A stretch of DNA of 64,000 nt from Pedobacter chinensis (GCF_003339865.1 NZ_QPKV01000007.1:1-64000), one strand, 5' to 3'. Shown: positions 43,246 to 53,124, numbered from the stretch's first letter. The notes: generated from the letters alone by a model not told the origin. Numbers and translations are program-made.

Positions 43246-43600
43246 ATAGTATATCCTTTATCATATAACATAAACCCTTTAAAAAAGATTGTAACAAATA
43301 ACGGATGGATCAACAGTGAATCCCATCCGCGGTGGCGGGTTCCAATGTCGTGGTTGAGAAGGAACCAGACAAAGATCATGTTATATCTTGTCTTTTACTA
43401 AGGCCCCACTGTAATTACCTTAGCAACAGGACCCAGGTTGATCGCCGACAACCGTGAAGATGTTTTCAAGTTATTTGATCTTTATCCATCCCGTGGAGTC
43501 ATCCTCGTCCTTGAAGCTTTTGTAAATACGCCATAAATTACCTCCAAGTGGATGACGCACTCTGTGCAACAGGTTTGCCCACTGCACAGTGTCTTTCGGA
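43246..43600. other. Degraded region without intact genes
   Basis: No intact frame is seen between the transporter remnant and the AraC-type remnant. Short open stretches read as unrelated debris. Confidence 0.4.
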
Positions 43601-43614
43601 AACATGTCTACCAA

Positions 43615-43828
43615 ATGCCTCAATACATGTTGAAAGTATTAACCGGACAAACCGCACAGCAACACGTCCACAAAAATTGATGGAAAAGCCAGGGAAAAAC
43701 TTTCCATAACGGATTTGACCGTGAGCGAGATTGCTTATCAACTGGGCTTTGAGCATCCGCAATCTTTCAGTAAACTTTTTAGAGCCAAAACAGCTTTTGC
43801 CTTTGGAGTTCAGACAGGTTTTAATTGA
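43615..43828 (+). pseudogene. Second AraC-type regulator, C-terminal remnant with frameshifts
   Basis: The plus strand reads KVLTGQTAQQHVHK, then after a shift LMEKPGK, then after another shift SITDLTVSEIAYQLGFEHPQ and SFSKLFRAKTAFAFG, ending in a stop at 43828. These are successive parts of the AraC HTH domain (LTG..QQHIHKKLIEKAKEKL...TDLTVSEIAYQLGFEHPQ). Two frame changes and no N-terminus make it a dead gene. Confidence 0.75.
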
Positions 43829-43835
43829 AGCGATT

Positions 43836-43851
43836 TTTACCAAATGGTAAA
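43836..43851. promoter_or_regulatory. Palindromic operator, copy 1 (Crp/Fnr gene)
   Basis: TTTACCA-AA-TGGTAAA is a perfect 16-base palindrome inside a longer imperfect one (AGCGAT/ATCGCT flanks), 33 bases before the ATG at 43885. An almost identical site lies before the SDR gene. Confidence 0.7.
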
Positions 43852-43884
43852 TCGCTCAGAATAACTATTGCTAACTTTGCAGTC

Positions 43885-44445
43885 ATGAAGGAGTTGATAG
43901 AATATATTTTACAATTTGGCAATCTGAACAAGCAGCAAATCGAATTGATTTCAGGGAAAGCAAACCAAATCGAACTTAAAAAAGATGAATATGTCGTGGA
44001 AGCTGGAAAAATGTTCAATCAGGTTATTTTTGTATTGGAAGGAGTTTTGCGGATTTGCTATTATAATAACAAAGGTGCGGAGATAACCAAGTATTTCATC
44101 GATGAAAATCGCCTGCTTGCAAATCCTTACAAGGGCGAACCGATGACAGAATACATACAGGCAGCCACAGATTGTAAATATATTGTGTTTTCCCAACCAG
44201 ATTGGGAAGAACTTTCAGAAACCATCATCAGCTGGGACAGCATTACAAACAAGATATTTCAAAAAGCCATTGTCGAAAAATTGGACAGGAGAAGTTCGTT
44301 GGTTTCGGAAGACGCCACTACCCGCTATCTCGCTTTTTTGAAAAAATTCCCAAATTTGGTCAACCGCATTCCACTCTCCTACATCGCTTCTTACCTTGGC
44401 ATCACACAGCAATCGCTCAGCAGGATAAGAAAAGACATCCATTGA
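43885..44445 (+). CDS. Crp/Fnr family transcriptional regulator
   Basis: The ATG at 43885 (MKELIEYILQFGNLNKQQ) is preferred, as a start at 43825 would run through the palindrome. The 187-residue protein has a cyclic-nucleotide-type beta roll (IELKKDEYVVEAGKMFNQVIFVLEGVLRICYYNNKGAEIT) and a short C-terminal HTH (IPLSYIASYLGITQQSLSRIRKDI). Such short Crp-like proteins are frequent in Bacteroidota and act without cAMP. It probably controls itself and the downstream SDR gene. Confidence 0.88.
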   Translation: MKELIEYILQFGNLNKQQIELISGKANQIELKKDEYVVEAGKMFNQVIFVLEGVLRICYYNNKGAEITKYFIDENRLLANPYKGEPMTEYIQAATDCKYIVFSQPDWEELSETIISWDSITNKIFQKAIVEKLDRRSSLVSEDATTRYLAFLKKFPNLVNRIPLSYIASYLGITQQSLSRIRKDIH

Positions 44446-44451
44446 TTGCTT

Positions 44452-44467
44452 TTTACCATTTGGTAAA
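44452..44467. promoter_or_regulatory. Palindromic operator, copy 2 (SDR gene)
   Basis: TTTACCA-TT-TGGTAAA is a perfect palindrome differing from copy 1 only in the centre, 53 bases before the SDR ATG at 44521. Confidence 0.7.
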
Positions 44468-44520
44468 CGATTTCATCTTTCAAAGAAGCAATTTTGCATT
44501 GTTATTTTAAAAATGAAAAA

Positions 44521-45282
44521 ATGAACATAGCATTAATTACAGGAGCCAACAAGGGAATTGGCTTTGAAGTGGCAAAACAATTAGCAGAAAAAGGCTTCCA
44601 TGTTTATCTCGGAAGCCGCAATTTGGAAAATGGAATTGAGGCCGTGGAAAAACTGAAATCGGAAGGTTTAACTAATATCGAAGCCATCCAGATCGATGTG
44701 ACCGATGATCGCTCCGTTCAGGCAGCCCGCGAAGAGATTGGAAAAAAAACCAATACGCTGGATGTCCTCATCAACAACGCCGGCATCACAGGGGCACAAC
44801 TGGATGAAGCCGGAAACATGGTTCCACAAACCGCAGCAGCAACAGATGTGAGCATTTTCAAAAACGTGTACGAAACCAATGTTTACGGCGTGGTAAGAGT
44901 CACACAGGCATTTTTGGATTTGATGAAGGAAGTGGCAGCGCCGAGGATTGTGATGGTAAGTTCGAGCCAGGGTTCGATCACACTGCACAGCGACCCGACA
45001 TATAAATATTACAAACATAAAGGGGTGGTTTATCTGTCTTCAAAATCAGCGTTGAACATGTACACGGTGAACCTGGCTTACGAATTACGGGACACTGATT
45101 TCAAAATCAACGCTGTAAGTCCCGGTTTTACCAAAACGGATTTAAACTTTAATAATGGCACCGGCTCCGTCGAAGATGCCGCAAAACGCATCGTAAAATA
45201 TGCTTTGATTGACAACAACGGACCAACAGGCAAATTTTTCTGCGAAGAGACCAATCCTGACGGCGGGGAAATTCCGTGGTAA
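44521..45282 (+). CDS. SDR family oxidoreductase
   Basis: This 253-residue enzyme is chosen to start at MNIALITGANKGIGFEVA. GANKGIGF is the TGxxxGxG cofactor motif, NNAG (LINNAGITG) follows, and the catalytic set is the SSS of VSSSQGS and YLSSK, giving Ser, Tyr and Lys. PGFTKTDLNFNNGTGSVEDAAKRIVKYAL is carbonyl-reductase-like. It uses NAD(P)H; the substrate is unknown. The Crp/Fnr regulator gene lies directly upstream. Confidence 0.9.
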   Translation: MNIALITGANKGIGFEVAKQLAEKGFHVYLGSRNLENGIEAVEKLKSEGLTNIEAIQIDVTDDRSVQAAREEIGKKTNTLDVLINNAGITGAQLDEAGNMVPQTAAATDVSIFKNVYETNVYGVVRVTQAFLDLMKEVAAPRIVMVSSSQGSITLHSDPTYKYYKHKGVVYLSSKSALNMYTVNLAYELRDTDFKINAVSPGFTKTDLNFNNGTGSVEDAAKRIVKYALIDNNGPTGKFFCEETNPDGGEIPW

Positions 45283-45417
45283 TCGGCAGACAAACTTTGA
45301 AAGGGGCTCAAGGATAAGTTCACTTATTCAAATATTATGGAGCGCTGAACTCCTGCGCAGAAAGTCCAGAAGCAGATGATCTCGGAACTTTCAATTGGAA
45401 ATCCAAAGGGTGTTGGC

Positions 45418-45603
45418 ATGGATAATTTAATAAAAGAAATTTCAAATGGACTTTTTGCCAGTGTCGCAGATATGATAACCGTGGTGAAAGATTCCAGTGT
45501 AGAGCTATTGGAAATCCTAATGAAGCCAGTTTATGAACTCCCATTAGAAGATCCATTTGAGGCAGATGAGCAACGCAGGCGAAACAGTGTTAAGTTGAAA
45601 TAA
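45418..45603 (+). CDS. Possible small protein
   Basis: A 61-residue frame (MDNLIKEISNGLFASVADM...) starts at 45418, with an in-frame start at 45376 also possible. It reads as an amphipathic helix with an acidic, Arg-rich end. No family recognised and no clear promoter; it may be chance. Confidence 0.25.
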   Translation: MDNLIKEISNGLFASVADMITVVKDSSVELLEILMKPVYELPLEDPFEADEQRRRNSVKLK

Positions 45604-46221
45604 TGAATTTTCCTCCGAGAGAGTATAAAACTTTCAGGAACCAGGTTTGAACACATATTGATGCAGGATATTTTCGTGATTAAACTAACTGTGGATATTA
45701 GAGCGCTATAGGATAATGGAGACCTTATCTGAGAGGATTGAACTTAATCTGGCATCGGAACTGGCAATACTGCCCATTGAAAAAATACTTTGGCTTAATC
45801 ATGACCTGAGTTTAAAATTGCTTATGAACTTTATTAGCTGTTTCTAACGTGGATTTTGCTGTTTTTTAAGTTTCAGTGCAAAGTCTAAAGGGATTTCCTT
45901 GGAAAAATTTCACGTTGACATGCGATTCATCAAACAAAAAATGTACCATATCAAAGCACCTAAGTAAACATCCGGCTTCATTTGCATGCTTTGGCGAATT
46001 TTAGAACTTTGTTCATCATCCGTTACATGCCATCCTTGATCCTGCAGTGGAGTCTAACCGTCAAGAATTTCTGATGTAGAAATGTCAGCCAAAATCGCTG
46101 TATGTTAATATTTCCAATATTTTTTTGAGATCATGACTGTATGAACAGATTTCATTCATCCGTTTAATGGGAAATATACTTTTACAGTTTGTGCTGCACA
46201 ATACCGCAATTCTGAAGATAT
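45604..46221. other. Gene-free stretch
   Basis: No intact gene was found. A short frame near 45715-45846 reads ERIELNLASELAILPIEKIL and could be a remnant, but I cannot name it. Confidence 0.35.
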
Positions 46222-46845
46222 TTAATTGATCCACCGCTTGTTACCAGCCACTTTCAGCGCTTCAGCTTTGCTGTTGACTGCCATTTTCTGATAGATGTTT
46301 TTGATGTGGCTTCGAACCGTTTCTTTGCTGATAAATAAGTCAAGAGCGATCTTGGTATAACTTTTACCTTCTGCAATGCCTCTAAGTACAGCTGTCTCGC
46401 GATCCGACAAGGGCGAATCCTGTGGACGTACAAAGGAGTTGACGACCATTTTGGCTATCTGCAGGCTCATAGGAGCACCCCCAGCAAAAGCGTCCGCCAT
46501 GTTCTGGATGATCTGATCAGCATCTGAATTCTTAACGATATAGCCCCCAGCGCCAGCACATAGAGAACGAAAGACCTTGTCACTATCCTCCAGTACTGTT
46601 ATGATCAGCACAATACATTCTGGCCGCTGCTTTTTGACCCGAAGTGTTCCTTCAATACCGTCAATACCAGGCAGGTCAATATCCATTAATATCAGGTCAG
46701 GCGCGTCCTTTTCAAGGTTTTTCAGTGCCTGTTCACAATTTGCATACTGTCCGGCTACACGATAGCCAGGCGTAAGTGCGATGAGTGTGGCAAAGCCCTC
46801 CCTTATCTTGTCGTTATCTTCAACGATGGTAATAGATCTTTCCAT
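46222..46845 (-). CDS. NarL/FixJ-type response regulator
   Basis: This 207-residue protein has a receiver with phospho-Asp in LILMDIDLPG, the Lys of IVKNSDADQI, and a LuxR-type HTH (LSDRETAVLRGIAEGKSYTKIALDLFISKETVRSHIKNIYQKM). It follows the histidine kinase gene with no gap (46846), so the two form a two-component system. Target genes are not evident. Confidence 0.92.
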   Translation of the reverse strand: MERSITIVEDNDKIREGFATLIALTPGYRVAGQYANCEQALKNLEKDAPDLILMDIDLPGIDGIEGTLRVKKQRPECIVLIITVLEDSDKVFRSLCAGAGGYIVKNSDADQIIQNMADAFAGGAPMSLQIAKMVVNSFVRPQDSPLSDRETAVLRGIAEGKSYTKIALDLFISKETVRSHIKNIYQKMAVNSKAEALKVAGNKRWIN

Positions 46846-48108
46846 TCAATCCTCGTTCAGCGGAATGGCCGGTACGGTGATTCCGATACACGTTCCGCTG
46901 TCTTTTTTTTCAATAGTTAATACTAAATTATTTTTCTTACAACGCCGTTCCATATTCGCAAGCCCATAGTGCTCGCGATCCGAGTCTGGATCCTTCCAAG
47001 CACCGTTATCATGGAGTGCATAATGAATACAGCCAACCGGACAGCTCATGGCCAGCTTAACTTCTGTCGCACCCGAATGTTTGACGATATTGGTCATTGC
47101 TTCTTTAAAGATAAATAGGATATTGAGTGCGGCGAGCGGACCGAATTGCAGCAACCGGCATTCAGTTGCGGTGGATGAAAAGGCAATATCGAACTGGTTA
47201 TAATAGCGCTGTCCATAACCAGTGAGATAGTCAAAAAGTTCTTTCGGTTCATCACTGTTATGATTCAAATGCCACAGAAAATCCTTGCTGCTGGCATATA
47301 AGGCATTGCTGTTTTGAATAATACTTTCAACAATGGGTTGTAAATCATCGCCCGGCTCCAGTTTATGCTTTAACAAAGACGCCTGCCGTGTAATCGCTGA
47401 GAGCATATTGCCTGTTTCATCGTGAAAATCTGTCGCAATGGTCTCACGCATGTTATTTAACTGTTCAGTACGGAGTTTGACCGCTTCATCCAGCATGGTA
47501 ATCTTTTGATCTTGCAGGTTTCTGATCTGAGTCCGATCACGTTCTTGGTCATATTGCTGCCAGGCCAGAAAGCCGCCAAAAAAAATTGTGATCAGGCAAT
47601 TCATGCCTAATGCATAGAGCGGTCCGCCCAATATCGAGTGAACGGGAGGAGCTATACCAGCATGAAGTGTTTGATAATAGATAAATGCGAAAACACCTAA
47701 ATTGCTGAACATTGCCCACCAGCCAAACTTTTTATCTGCCCAAATAGCGGCCAGCAAGTACATATGCAGAATACTGATATTGGAGGAATAGATCAACCCG
47801 GAATCCCTTATCCAGTCATAAATGATGAAATAAGTTACCAGGGCAGTAATCGTCATTGGGACACGATAATGGCTTAAGTACTTAATAGAAAACAGCAATA
47901 TGATGATCAATGCATCATTGATCAGGTAGCCAATGAAAGAACGATGCATCCAATACATAAAAACCGGGAACAAAAACATCAGCGGAATGCCGATCAGCGC
48001 TGAACTTACGATTACCCTGAATTCATGGTACTTAGGATGCATATTATCTTTTCGCATCTCTTTCGGCATGAAGTAATTGACGGCCTGCTCAAATATCATA
48101 ATGACCAA
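46846..48108 (-). CDS. HisKA_3-type sensor histidine kinase
   Basis: This 420-residue protein has about six membrane helices in residues 28-190, a coiled linker (LQDQKITMLDEAVKLRTEQLNNMRE), the HisKA_3 phospho-His in ATDFHDETGNMLSAITRQ, and an HATPase_c domain with FKEAMTNIVKHSGATEVKL and EHYGLANMERRCKKN. It pairs with the adjoining NarL-type regulator. No extracellular sensor domain is seen, so the signal may be sensed in the membrane. Confidence 0.9.
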   Translation of the reverse strand: MVIMIFEQAVNYFMPKEMRKDNMHPKYHEFRVIVSSALIGIPLMFLFPVFMYWMHRSFIGYLINDALIIILLFSIKYLSHYRVPMTITALVTYFIIYDWIRDSGLIYSSNISILHMYLLAAIWADKKFGWWAMFSNLGVFAFIYYQTLHAGIAPPVHSILGGPLYALGMNCLITIFFGGFLAWQQYDQERDRTQIRNLQDQKITMLDEAVKLRTEQLNNMRETIATDFHDETGNMLSAITRQASLLKHKLEPGDDLQPIVESIIQNSNALYASSKDFLWHLNHNSDEPKELFDYLTGYGQRYYNQFDIAFSSTATECRLLQFGPLAALNILFIFKEAMTNIVKHSGATEVKLAMSCPVGCIHYALHDNGAWKDPDSDREHYGLANMERRCKKNNLVLTIEKKDSGTCIGITVPAIPLNED

Positions 48109-48216
48109 GATACGTGATAATGTTGGCTAACTGTAATGAACGGCCAAAAATACCGCAATCTGGGGGATTGATATGTACCAATGGTCAGGTTAACTTAGCA
48201 CTGCTTATTTTTAAAT

Positions 48217-49755
48217 ATGAAAACACTGCTACCTCCTTTATTTTTGTTATTGCTTGCTTTTGCTGCCTGCAAAAAGAATAAATCAGCATTACCTGAACCT
48301 ACTCCGCCTGCCGGTATAGGCAACGGCAATACTACCCCACCTGAAACCAGTGGCAGAGTAACGATAACAGGTATAGCTCCAGCTTCCGGTCTGCCAAATA
48401 CAGTAATTACGATAACCGGTTCCAATTTTGGAACATCGGCGAACGATCTGCTGGTGTTCTTCAATGGTGTAAAAGCAATAATAGAAACCGTAACGTCGAC
48501 AGAAATTAAGGTTCTGGTACCGGTAACGACTAGCGGATACATATCGGTGGTAAAGAACAATCAATCTGTTACAGGCCCTGTATTCAATTACATATTCCCG
48601 GAACTCAATGCGGCTTACGTCAGCGGGGATGTAACGCTGCACAATCAGGCGGAAGTTGATCTTTTCGTTGATCTTAATAAGGGCAAACAACTGCAAATCA
48701 CCGGGAACTTGTATGTCGGTGCTGCCAATCTTGTAAGTACTCAAACCAACGATATCACTTCAATAGCAGGCCTGGAGCTTATCACCTCGGTTTCCGGTCA
48801 GATATTCCTCTATAAGATTAATCTTCCCCAAGCCCCGTTTTTAAACTCCGTAACATCAGCTGGGAGTATCAATATCTATTCCAGTGGTTTCACGTCGCTC
48901 AGCTTTAACCAGCTCCGTGCATTCTCAGGATCTTTAACTTTAAATGGCTTAAGCCAGTTGAACCGCATTGACATTAAAATATCTCCAAATGTAGGCAACA
49001 TCAGTATATCCTCATGTCCGTTACTTGCCGACATGTCGTTCTTAAACAGTGTTTCTTTTGCCAACCAGGTATCGCTATCCGGTATAGGAGCAACTTCCAT
49101 CATTATGGACAAATTAACCACAGTAGGCTCCGCTTTGTCTCTTTCAGGAAAAAATTTAACCTCGGTCAGCTTTAGATCACTGACAACGATAGGCAGTTCT
49201 GCCCCAGCTGGCAGCCTAACCGTGACTGCCAGTCCACTGTTAGCTAGTCTGAATTTTAACGCGCTGACCACCATGGGTGGAAAATTAACGTTAAGAGGCA
49301 TTAACATTACTGATATGAGCGGTTTCGGCTCACTACGAAGTCTTGGCTCTATACTGATCGAAGGTAATCTGGCATTAACTGACCTGCACGGACTGGAGCA
49401 TTTGACCAGTTTAATTTCCGCAGCTATTGTCACAGGAACACTTGCTGGTTCTAGCCCGATAAGCCGTGTAAACGGTATTTACATTAGCAACAACGCAAAA
49501 CTGACTTCTTTGAACGGGCTTCAAAACGTTACCAACATTCCAATCGCTTACATCAGCGATAACGGAGCGCTCAATGATCTTTGCCCGTTCAAGGCATCTA
49601 TCATCGCATTGAGCAAATTATCAGCTTATTCCTTTATTTACAGAAACCAGCTCGATCAGTACCGGACAACGTCAATCGCTGCTTTAACCTTGACAAAGAA
49701 TGGCCGTTATGCAACTACACAAAATGCTGTAGATGAAGTAACGCTTTGTAAATAG
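48217..49755 (+). CDS. TIG-domain, receptor-L-like lipoprotein
   Basis: This 512-residue protein starts with a lipoprotein signal (MKTLLPPLFLLLLAFAACKK, Cys18). An IPT/TIG domain spans about 46-128 (VTITGIAPASGLPNTVITITGSNFG). The rest is a repetitive beta solenoid with leucine-rich-like blocks (ITSIAGLELITSVSGQIFLYK, LTDLHGLEHLTSL, LTSLNGLQNVTNI), as in receptor L domains. Ends in DLCPFKASI and LCK. It should be surface or periplasmic; ligand unknown. It is divergent from the kinase gene. Confidence 0.78.
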   Translation: MKTLLPPLFLLLLAFAACKKNKSALPEPTPPAGIGNGNTTPPETSGRVTITGIAPASGLPNTVITITGSNFGTSANDLLVFFNGVKAIIETVTSTEIKVLVPVTTSGYISVVKNNQSVTGPVFNYIFPELNAAYVSGDVTLHNQAEVDLFVDLNKGKQLQITGNLYVGAANLVSTQTNDITSIAGLELITSVSGQIFLYKINLPQAPFLNSVTSAGSINIYSSGFTSLSFNQLRAFSGSLTLNGLSQLNRIDIKISPNVGNISISSCPLLADMSFLNSVSFANQVSLSGIGATSIIMDKLTTVGSALSLSGKNLTSVSFRSLTTIGSSAPAGSLTVTASPLLASLNFNALTTMGGKLTLRGINITDMSGFGSLRSLGSILIEGNLALTDLHGLEHLTSLISAAIVTGTLAGSSPISRVNGIYISNNAKLTSLNGLQNVTNIPIAYISDNGALNDLCPFKASIIALSKLSAYSFIYRNQLDQYRTTSIAALTLTKNGRYATTQNAVDEVTLCK

Positions 49756-49789
49756 GGAGTTACCGCACATATAAGCAGGTTTGAGTCGA

Positions 49790-50563
49790 TGACTTCATGT
49801 CGGATATGGATGATTCCCGGTTTGATCATGTGATCCCTTGGTGATGAATCAGTGCATACTGCCGGTGAATTGAAACCGCTGTTCGATTATTCCTCCACCG
49901 CCTTTATCGACCGTAATTACAGCATGGGCAAGATCTTTTTGATGCAATACGAGGCTGCGAAAAAACAATATGCGAATGGAAAGAAAGCGCTGGTAATCCT
50001 CAACACCTATCACGGCTATACTCATATACCTGCCTTTCAGCCCTTACCCGCCCGCGATCTGGTTTACAGCGCCGCTGAAATGATTCGCAAATCCTTATCC
50101 GCAAACCGCTACCGGTATCTATATTAATTGTTACAAATCATGCGATAGCGTGCCCCTTAGCCATAATGGTCTGCTGGACGCGGCTTTTGTCGCTACCCAA
50201 ACGGATAATATCGGCTTCGACCTGAAAGGCACGCCCTTGGGCAAAGTGGCTTTCGACCTTTACCAGTTCGGCCCTGGTTACGTACAGGCTAATTATAGTG
50301 ACATCTTCGACGGGATGATCTATTACAAAAACGTAGCTGATATGGAAATGGCGACCGGCATCCCCGGGATCTTCCCGCCGGAGCTTGCGGATGAATACTA
50401 CCGCAGAAAAGCATTGCTCAACAACATTTCGCTTGACTCGGCCCGAAAAAAATATGCGGAAGCACTCCGAGAGGTCAACCAGTTACTGCGGAGACGGCAT
50501 GAGCCGACAGAACTCCAGGCAATTGGCAACCAGATTAGCAATTGGTTAGAAACTCATCGTTGA
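49790..50563 (+). pseudogene. Frameshifted secreted-protein remnant
   Basis: Three frames join into one protein. MDDSRFDHVI stops near 49836. In a second frame LGDESVHTAGELKPLFDYSS runs to 50127, and a third frame from about 50107 (ATGIYINCYKSCDSVPLSHN) runs to 50563. Two single-base shifts explain this. LGDES and later blocks loosely resemble ChaN or erythromycin-esterase-like proteins, but I do not assign a family. The C-terminus ends in a helical LRRRHEPTELQAIGNQISNWL. Confidence 0.6.
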
Positions 50564-50947
50564 GAGGCTTTACTCAAAGATTACAGGACACCGTTGCATC
50601 TATACTATCCCCTTGGGAGATTCAAAAAACTTATTATCCACGTGTGACGGTTTGCCTGTTGTCCAATTTGCCATGTCTATCTGTTTAAAAATTTAACTGC
50701 TTTTCATGATGCGCTCTAGCGTTTATTCTTACGCCGCGATAACAGAATGTACAATCCGGTATTTTAAGAGTGATAATAATTATTCTGCAAGTTTCTTTCG
50801 GTGGTAGAGGTTATTCACTTTTACCGGTAAGTAACTACAAATCAATGCAGTTAACAGAAGAAGAAAATTAAGTATGTTGTTTGGATTTTTGCGTATTTTG
50901 TCTGATATATAATTAGGAATGTGAAACACATTGAACGAACCTTATCA
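50564..50947. other. Gene-free upstream region of the LytTR gene
   Basis: No gene seen. It presumably holds the LytTR promoter, but I cannot place a convincing pair of boxes. Confidence 0.35.
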
Positions 50948-51799
50948 ATGAAAAACAATTTGACAACACAACATATATATTCAATTTTTCAAAACAAGCA
51001 AAAACGGAATGCCGTTGTGCTGACCTGTTTCTCATTGATTGTTGCCACAATCACTTTAGATTTTCTTTATTCCCAATTTCAGAACAGCTCTTTCTATATT
51101 TCGGAATCATTGCTTTTTAGTTCTTTCTGGACGCTGTTCATTCCATTGCTGCATATTCAATCAATGCTGACAAAAAGAAGCAAAAAACTGTCATATAACT
51201 TAATGATCGCAGGCGTTGCCACCGTTATACATCTGCTCGCCTATCCTGCACTGGTTTGGGTTTTGTCAAAAAGTTTTTATTATCACACTTTTTCTTACTG
51301 GCAAACATTTGAATATGGATTAACAGCATATTTCATAAAGCTTATAATTATTTATGGCTTTTCGTTTTTCATGTTAGCTGGTTTCAAAAATAAACTCCCA
51401 AATCGATCAACGATCATTGAAGAGAAGAAAGTTCAGAAACCAAGCTTCATTACATCCATCATTGTTTCAGATGGCAACAACAAAAAAGCGGTCATAGACA
51501 CAAACGATATTTCATGTTTTTCAGCCAGTTCTCCCTACATCGTTGTTCATCATCAATCCAAAAAATACCTGCACACCGAAACACTTAAATCTTTGGAAGC
51601 ACAATTGGACAACAATCAATTCATACGCATCCATAAATCTCTTATTGTTAATCTCTTTAAGGTCACTTCCTATCAGTCCAGACAAAACGGGGATTATGAT
51701 CTGATGCTTTCAGATAACACTGTACTGAGAGTAAGTCGCAACTACGCAAAAGGTTTCAAATCAAAGTTTATGGAAATCCATCCGCTCACAACAAAATAA
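50948..51799 (+). CDS. LytTR regulator with membrane domain
   Basis: The ATG at 50948 (MKNNLTTQHIYSIF) is preferred to a GTG at 50921. The 283-residue protein has four membrane helices in residues 25-155 and a C-terminal LytTR DNA-binding domain (about 185-280): IDTNDISCFSASSPYIVVHHQSKKYLHTETLKSLEAQLD and FIRIHKSLIVNLFKVTSY. It regulates by binding direct repeats. A direct repeat lies just downstream, before the dioxygenase-like gene. Confidence 0.88.
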   Translation: MKNNLTTQHIYSIFQNKQKRNAVVLTCFSLIVATITLDFLYSQFQNSSFYISESLLFSSFWTLFIPLLHIQSMLTKRSKKLSYNLMIAGVATVIHLLAYPALVWVLSKSFYYHTFSYWQTFEYGLTAYFIKLIIIYGFSFFMLAGFKNKLPNRSTIIEEKKVQKPSFITSIIVSDGNNKKAVIDTNDISCFSASSPYIVVHHQSKKYLHTETLKSLEAQLDNNQFIRIHKSLIVNLFKVTSYQSRQNGDYDLMLSDNTVLRVSRNYAKGFKSKFMEIHPLTTK

Positions 51800-51818
51800 A
51801 CTCCGGTTACCATATTTC

Positions 51819-51846
51819 ATTTGCAAATCAATCATTTGGCAAATCA
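51819..51846 (+). promoter_or_regulatory. Candidate LytTR-binding direct repeat
   Basis: ATTTGCAAATCA (51819-51830) and ATTTGGCAAATCA (51834-51846) repeat in direct orientation 15 bases apart, 25 bases before the ATG of the dioxygenase-like gene. LytTR proteins bind paired direct repeats. Confidence 0.45.
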
Positions 51847-51870
51847 TCTTTGCAAAAAAAGACTTGTTAA

Positions 51871-53067
51871 ATGAAAAAATCGGCTTTTGCGTTTATAATT
51901 TTATGCTCGCTTTTGGTAAGTTGTAACGGACAGACCAATGAAAATTCTTTGAAAAGCAAAGAGAAAATTGTGGGTGGTGGTTGCGATGGTTGCGAATTGA
52001 TGTACATCGGTATGCCGAAATACATCCGCTCTGTTGATACAAGTCCAGGATGGAACGAAAAAGGACAAAAACTGATCATAACCGGAACCGTTTTTCAGAT
52101 AGATGGAAAAACACCTGCTCCGGACGTCATCATTTATTACTGGCAAACGGATCACAACGGTTATTATTCGCCCAAACCCGATATGGATGAAAGAGCAAAA
52201 AGGCACGGGCACATCCGTGGCTGGGTAAAAACTGACAACAAAGGGAAGTACACCATCAAGACCATCCGGCCTGCGCCTTATCCAAATGACAATATTCCGG
52301 CACATGTTCATCTTTCCATAAAAGAACCCGACATGGCAAATGAATATTATACCGATGAGATCAATTTTGATGATGATAAGCTGCTCATTCCTCATTTCAA
52401 AAAATATCCGCAGGAAAATCGTGGTGGAAGTGGTGTGGTAAGAATATTATTGAAAGACAGCCTGCAAATCGCAGAACACGATATCATTCTCGGTTTAAAT
52501 ATTCCGGAATATCCGAAGAGATCAAATACAGATAAACGGTCTGGTTTAAACATTGGAGAAGACCAGCCTTCGTTTATGCCCTTTCATGCTTTCGGGCCGG
52601 ACAAAGGAACCCGAACCTGTCCTGTTTGTAAATACGGACGTTATCATGGCATCATTTATTTTATTGGAAATAACCCCAATTGGAATGAGATCAAAAGTTG
52701 GTTGGTGTTTTTGGAACAGGAAAGCATGAAACGGGAAAAATATTTGAAAATCTACTTTGTGTATGGAAACGAAGAAAACTACAACAAAAAAGAAAGAGAA
52801 ATCCAGTTGGAAAAATTGGGAAATGACCTTAAAATTCGGAATACCGCACTGACCTTTGTTCCCTCATTTTCAGACAAAGAAACTGAGGCCCGCTTAAATA
52901 AAATTAACCCTGCAGTGGAGAACACATTTATCATTTTTAAACACAGAAGCATCGTTGACAAATTTGTTGACCTGAAACCGACTGCTGAAAACTTCAAAGC
53001 AATTGCTAAATCTTTAAACCAAACACAAGGAGCCTACTTTGGTTTGCCTGAGCCAAAGTACGAGTAA
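51871..53067 (+). CDS. Lipoprotein fusing intradiol dioxygenase and thioredoxin-like domains
   Basis: This 398-residue protein has a lipoprotein signal (FIILCSLLVSCNGQ). Residues about 45-215 match intradiol ring-cleavage dioxygenases: DVIIYYWQTDHNGYYSP, RGWVKTDNKGKYTIKTIRPAPYP and IPAHVHLSI. The Tyr residues of GYYSP and PAPYP plus the two His of PAHVHL fit the Fe(III) ligands Tyr-Tyr-His-His. Residues about 230-390 look like a separate redoxin-like domain with TRTCPVCKYGRYHGIIYFIG. An extracytoplasmic dioxygenase-like protein with a CPVC pair is unusual. Confidence 0.75.
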   Translation: MKKSAFAFIILCSLLVSCNGQTNENSLKSKEKIVGGGCDGCELMYIGMPKYIRSVDTSPGWNEKGQKLIITGTVFQIDGKTPAPDVIIYYWQTDHNGYYSPKPDMDERAKRHGHIRGWVKTDNKGKYTIKTIRPAPYPNDNIPAHVHLSIKEPDMANEYYTDEINFDDDKLLIPHFKKYPQENRGGSGVVRILLKDSLQIAEHDIILGLNIPEYPKRSNTDKRSGLNIGEDQPSFMPFHAFGPDKGTRTCPVCKYGRYHGIIYFIGNNPNWNEIKSWLVFLEQESMKREKYLKIYFVYGNEENYNKKEREIQLEKLGNDLKIRNTALTFVPSFSDKETEARLNKINPAVENTFIIFKHRSIVDKFVDLKPTAENFKAIAKSLNQTQGAYFGLPEPKYE

Positions 53068-53124
53068 ACAGGTATTTAATTGATCCCGATGAATTCAACG
53101 ATATAAAACCAGACAACTAATAAA

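Noticed and set aside
43538..43843. 101-codon minus-strand frame
   Set aside because: It is the opposite strand of the AraC remnant, whose plus-strand frames give clear HTH sequence.
45705..45846. Short frame ERIELNLASELAILPIEKIL as a gene
   Set aside because: No clear start, no promoter and no family recognised. It is too short to claim.
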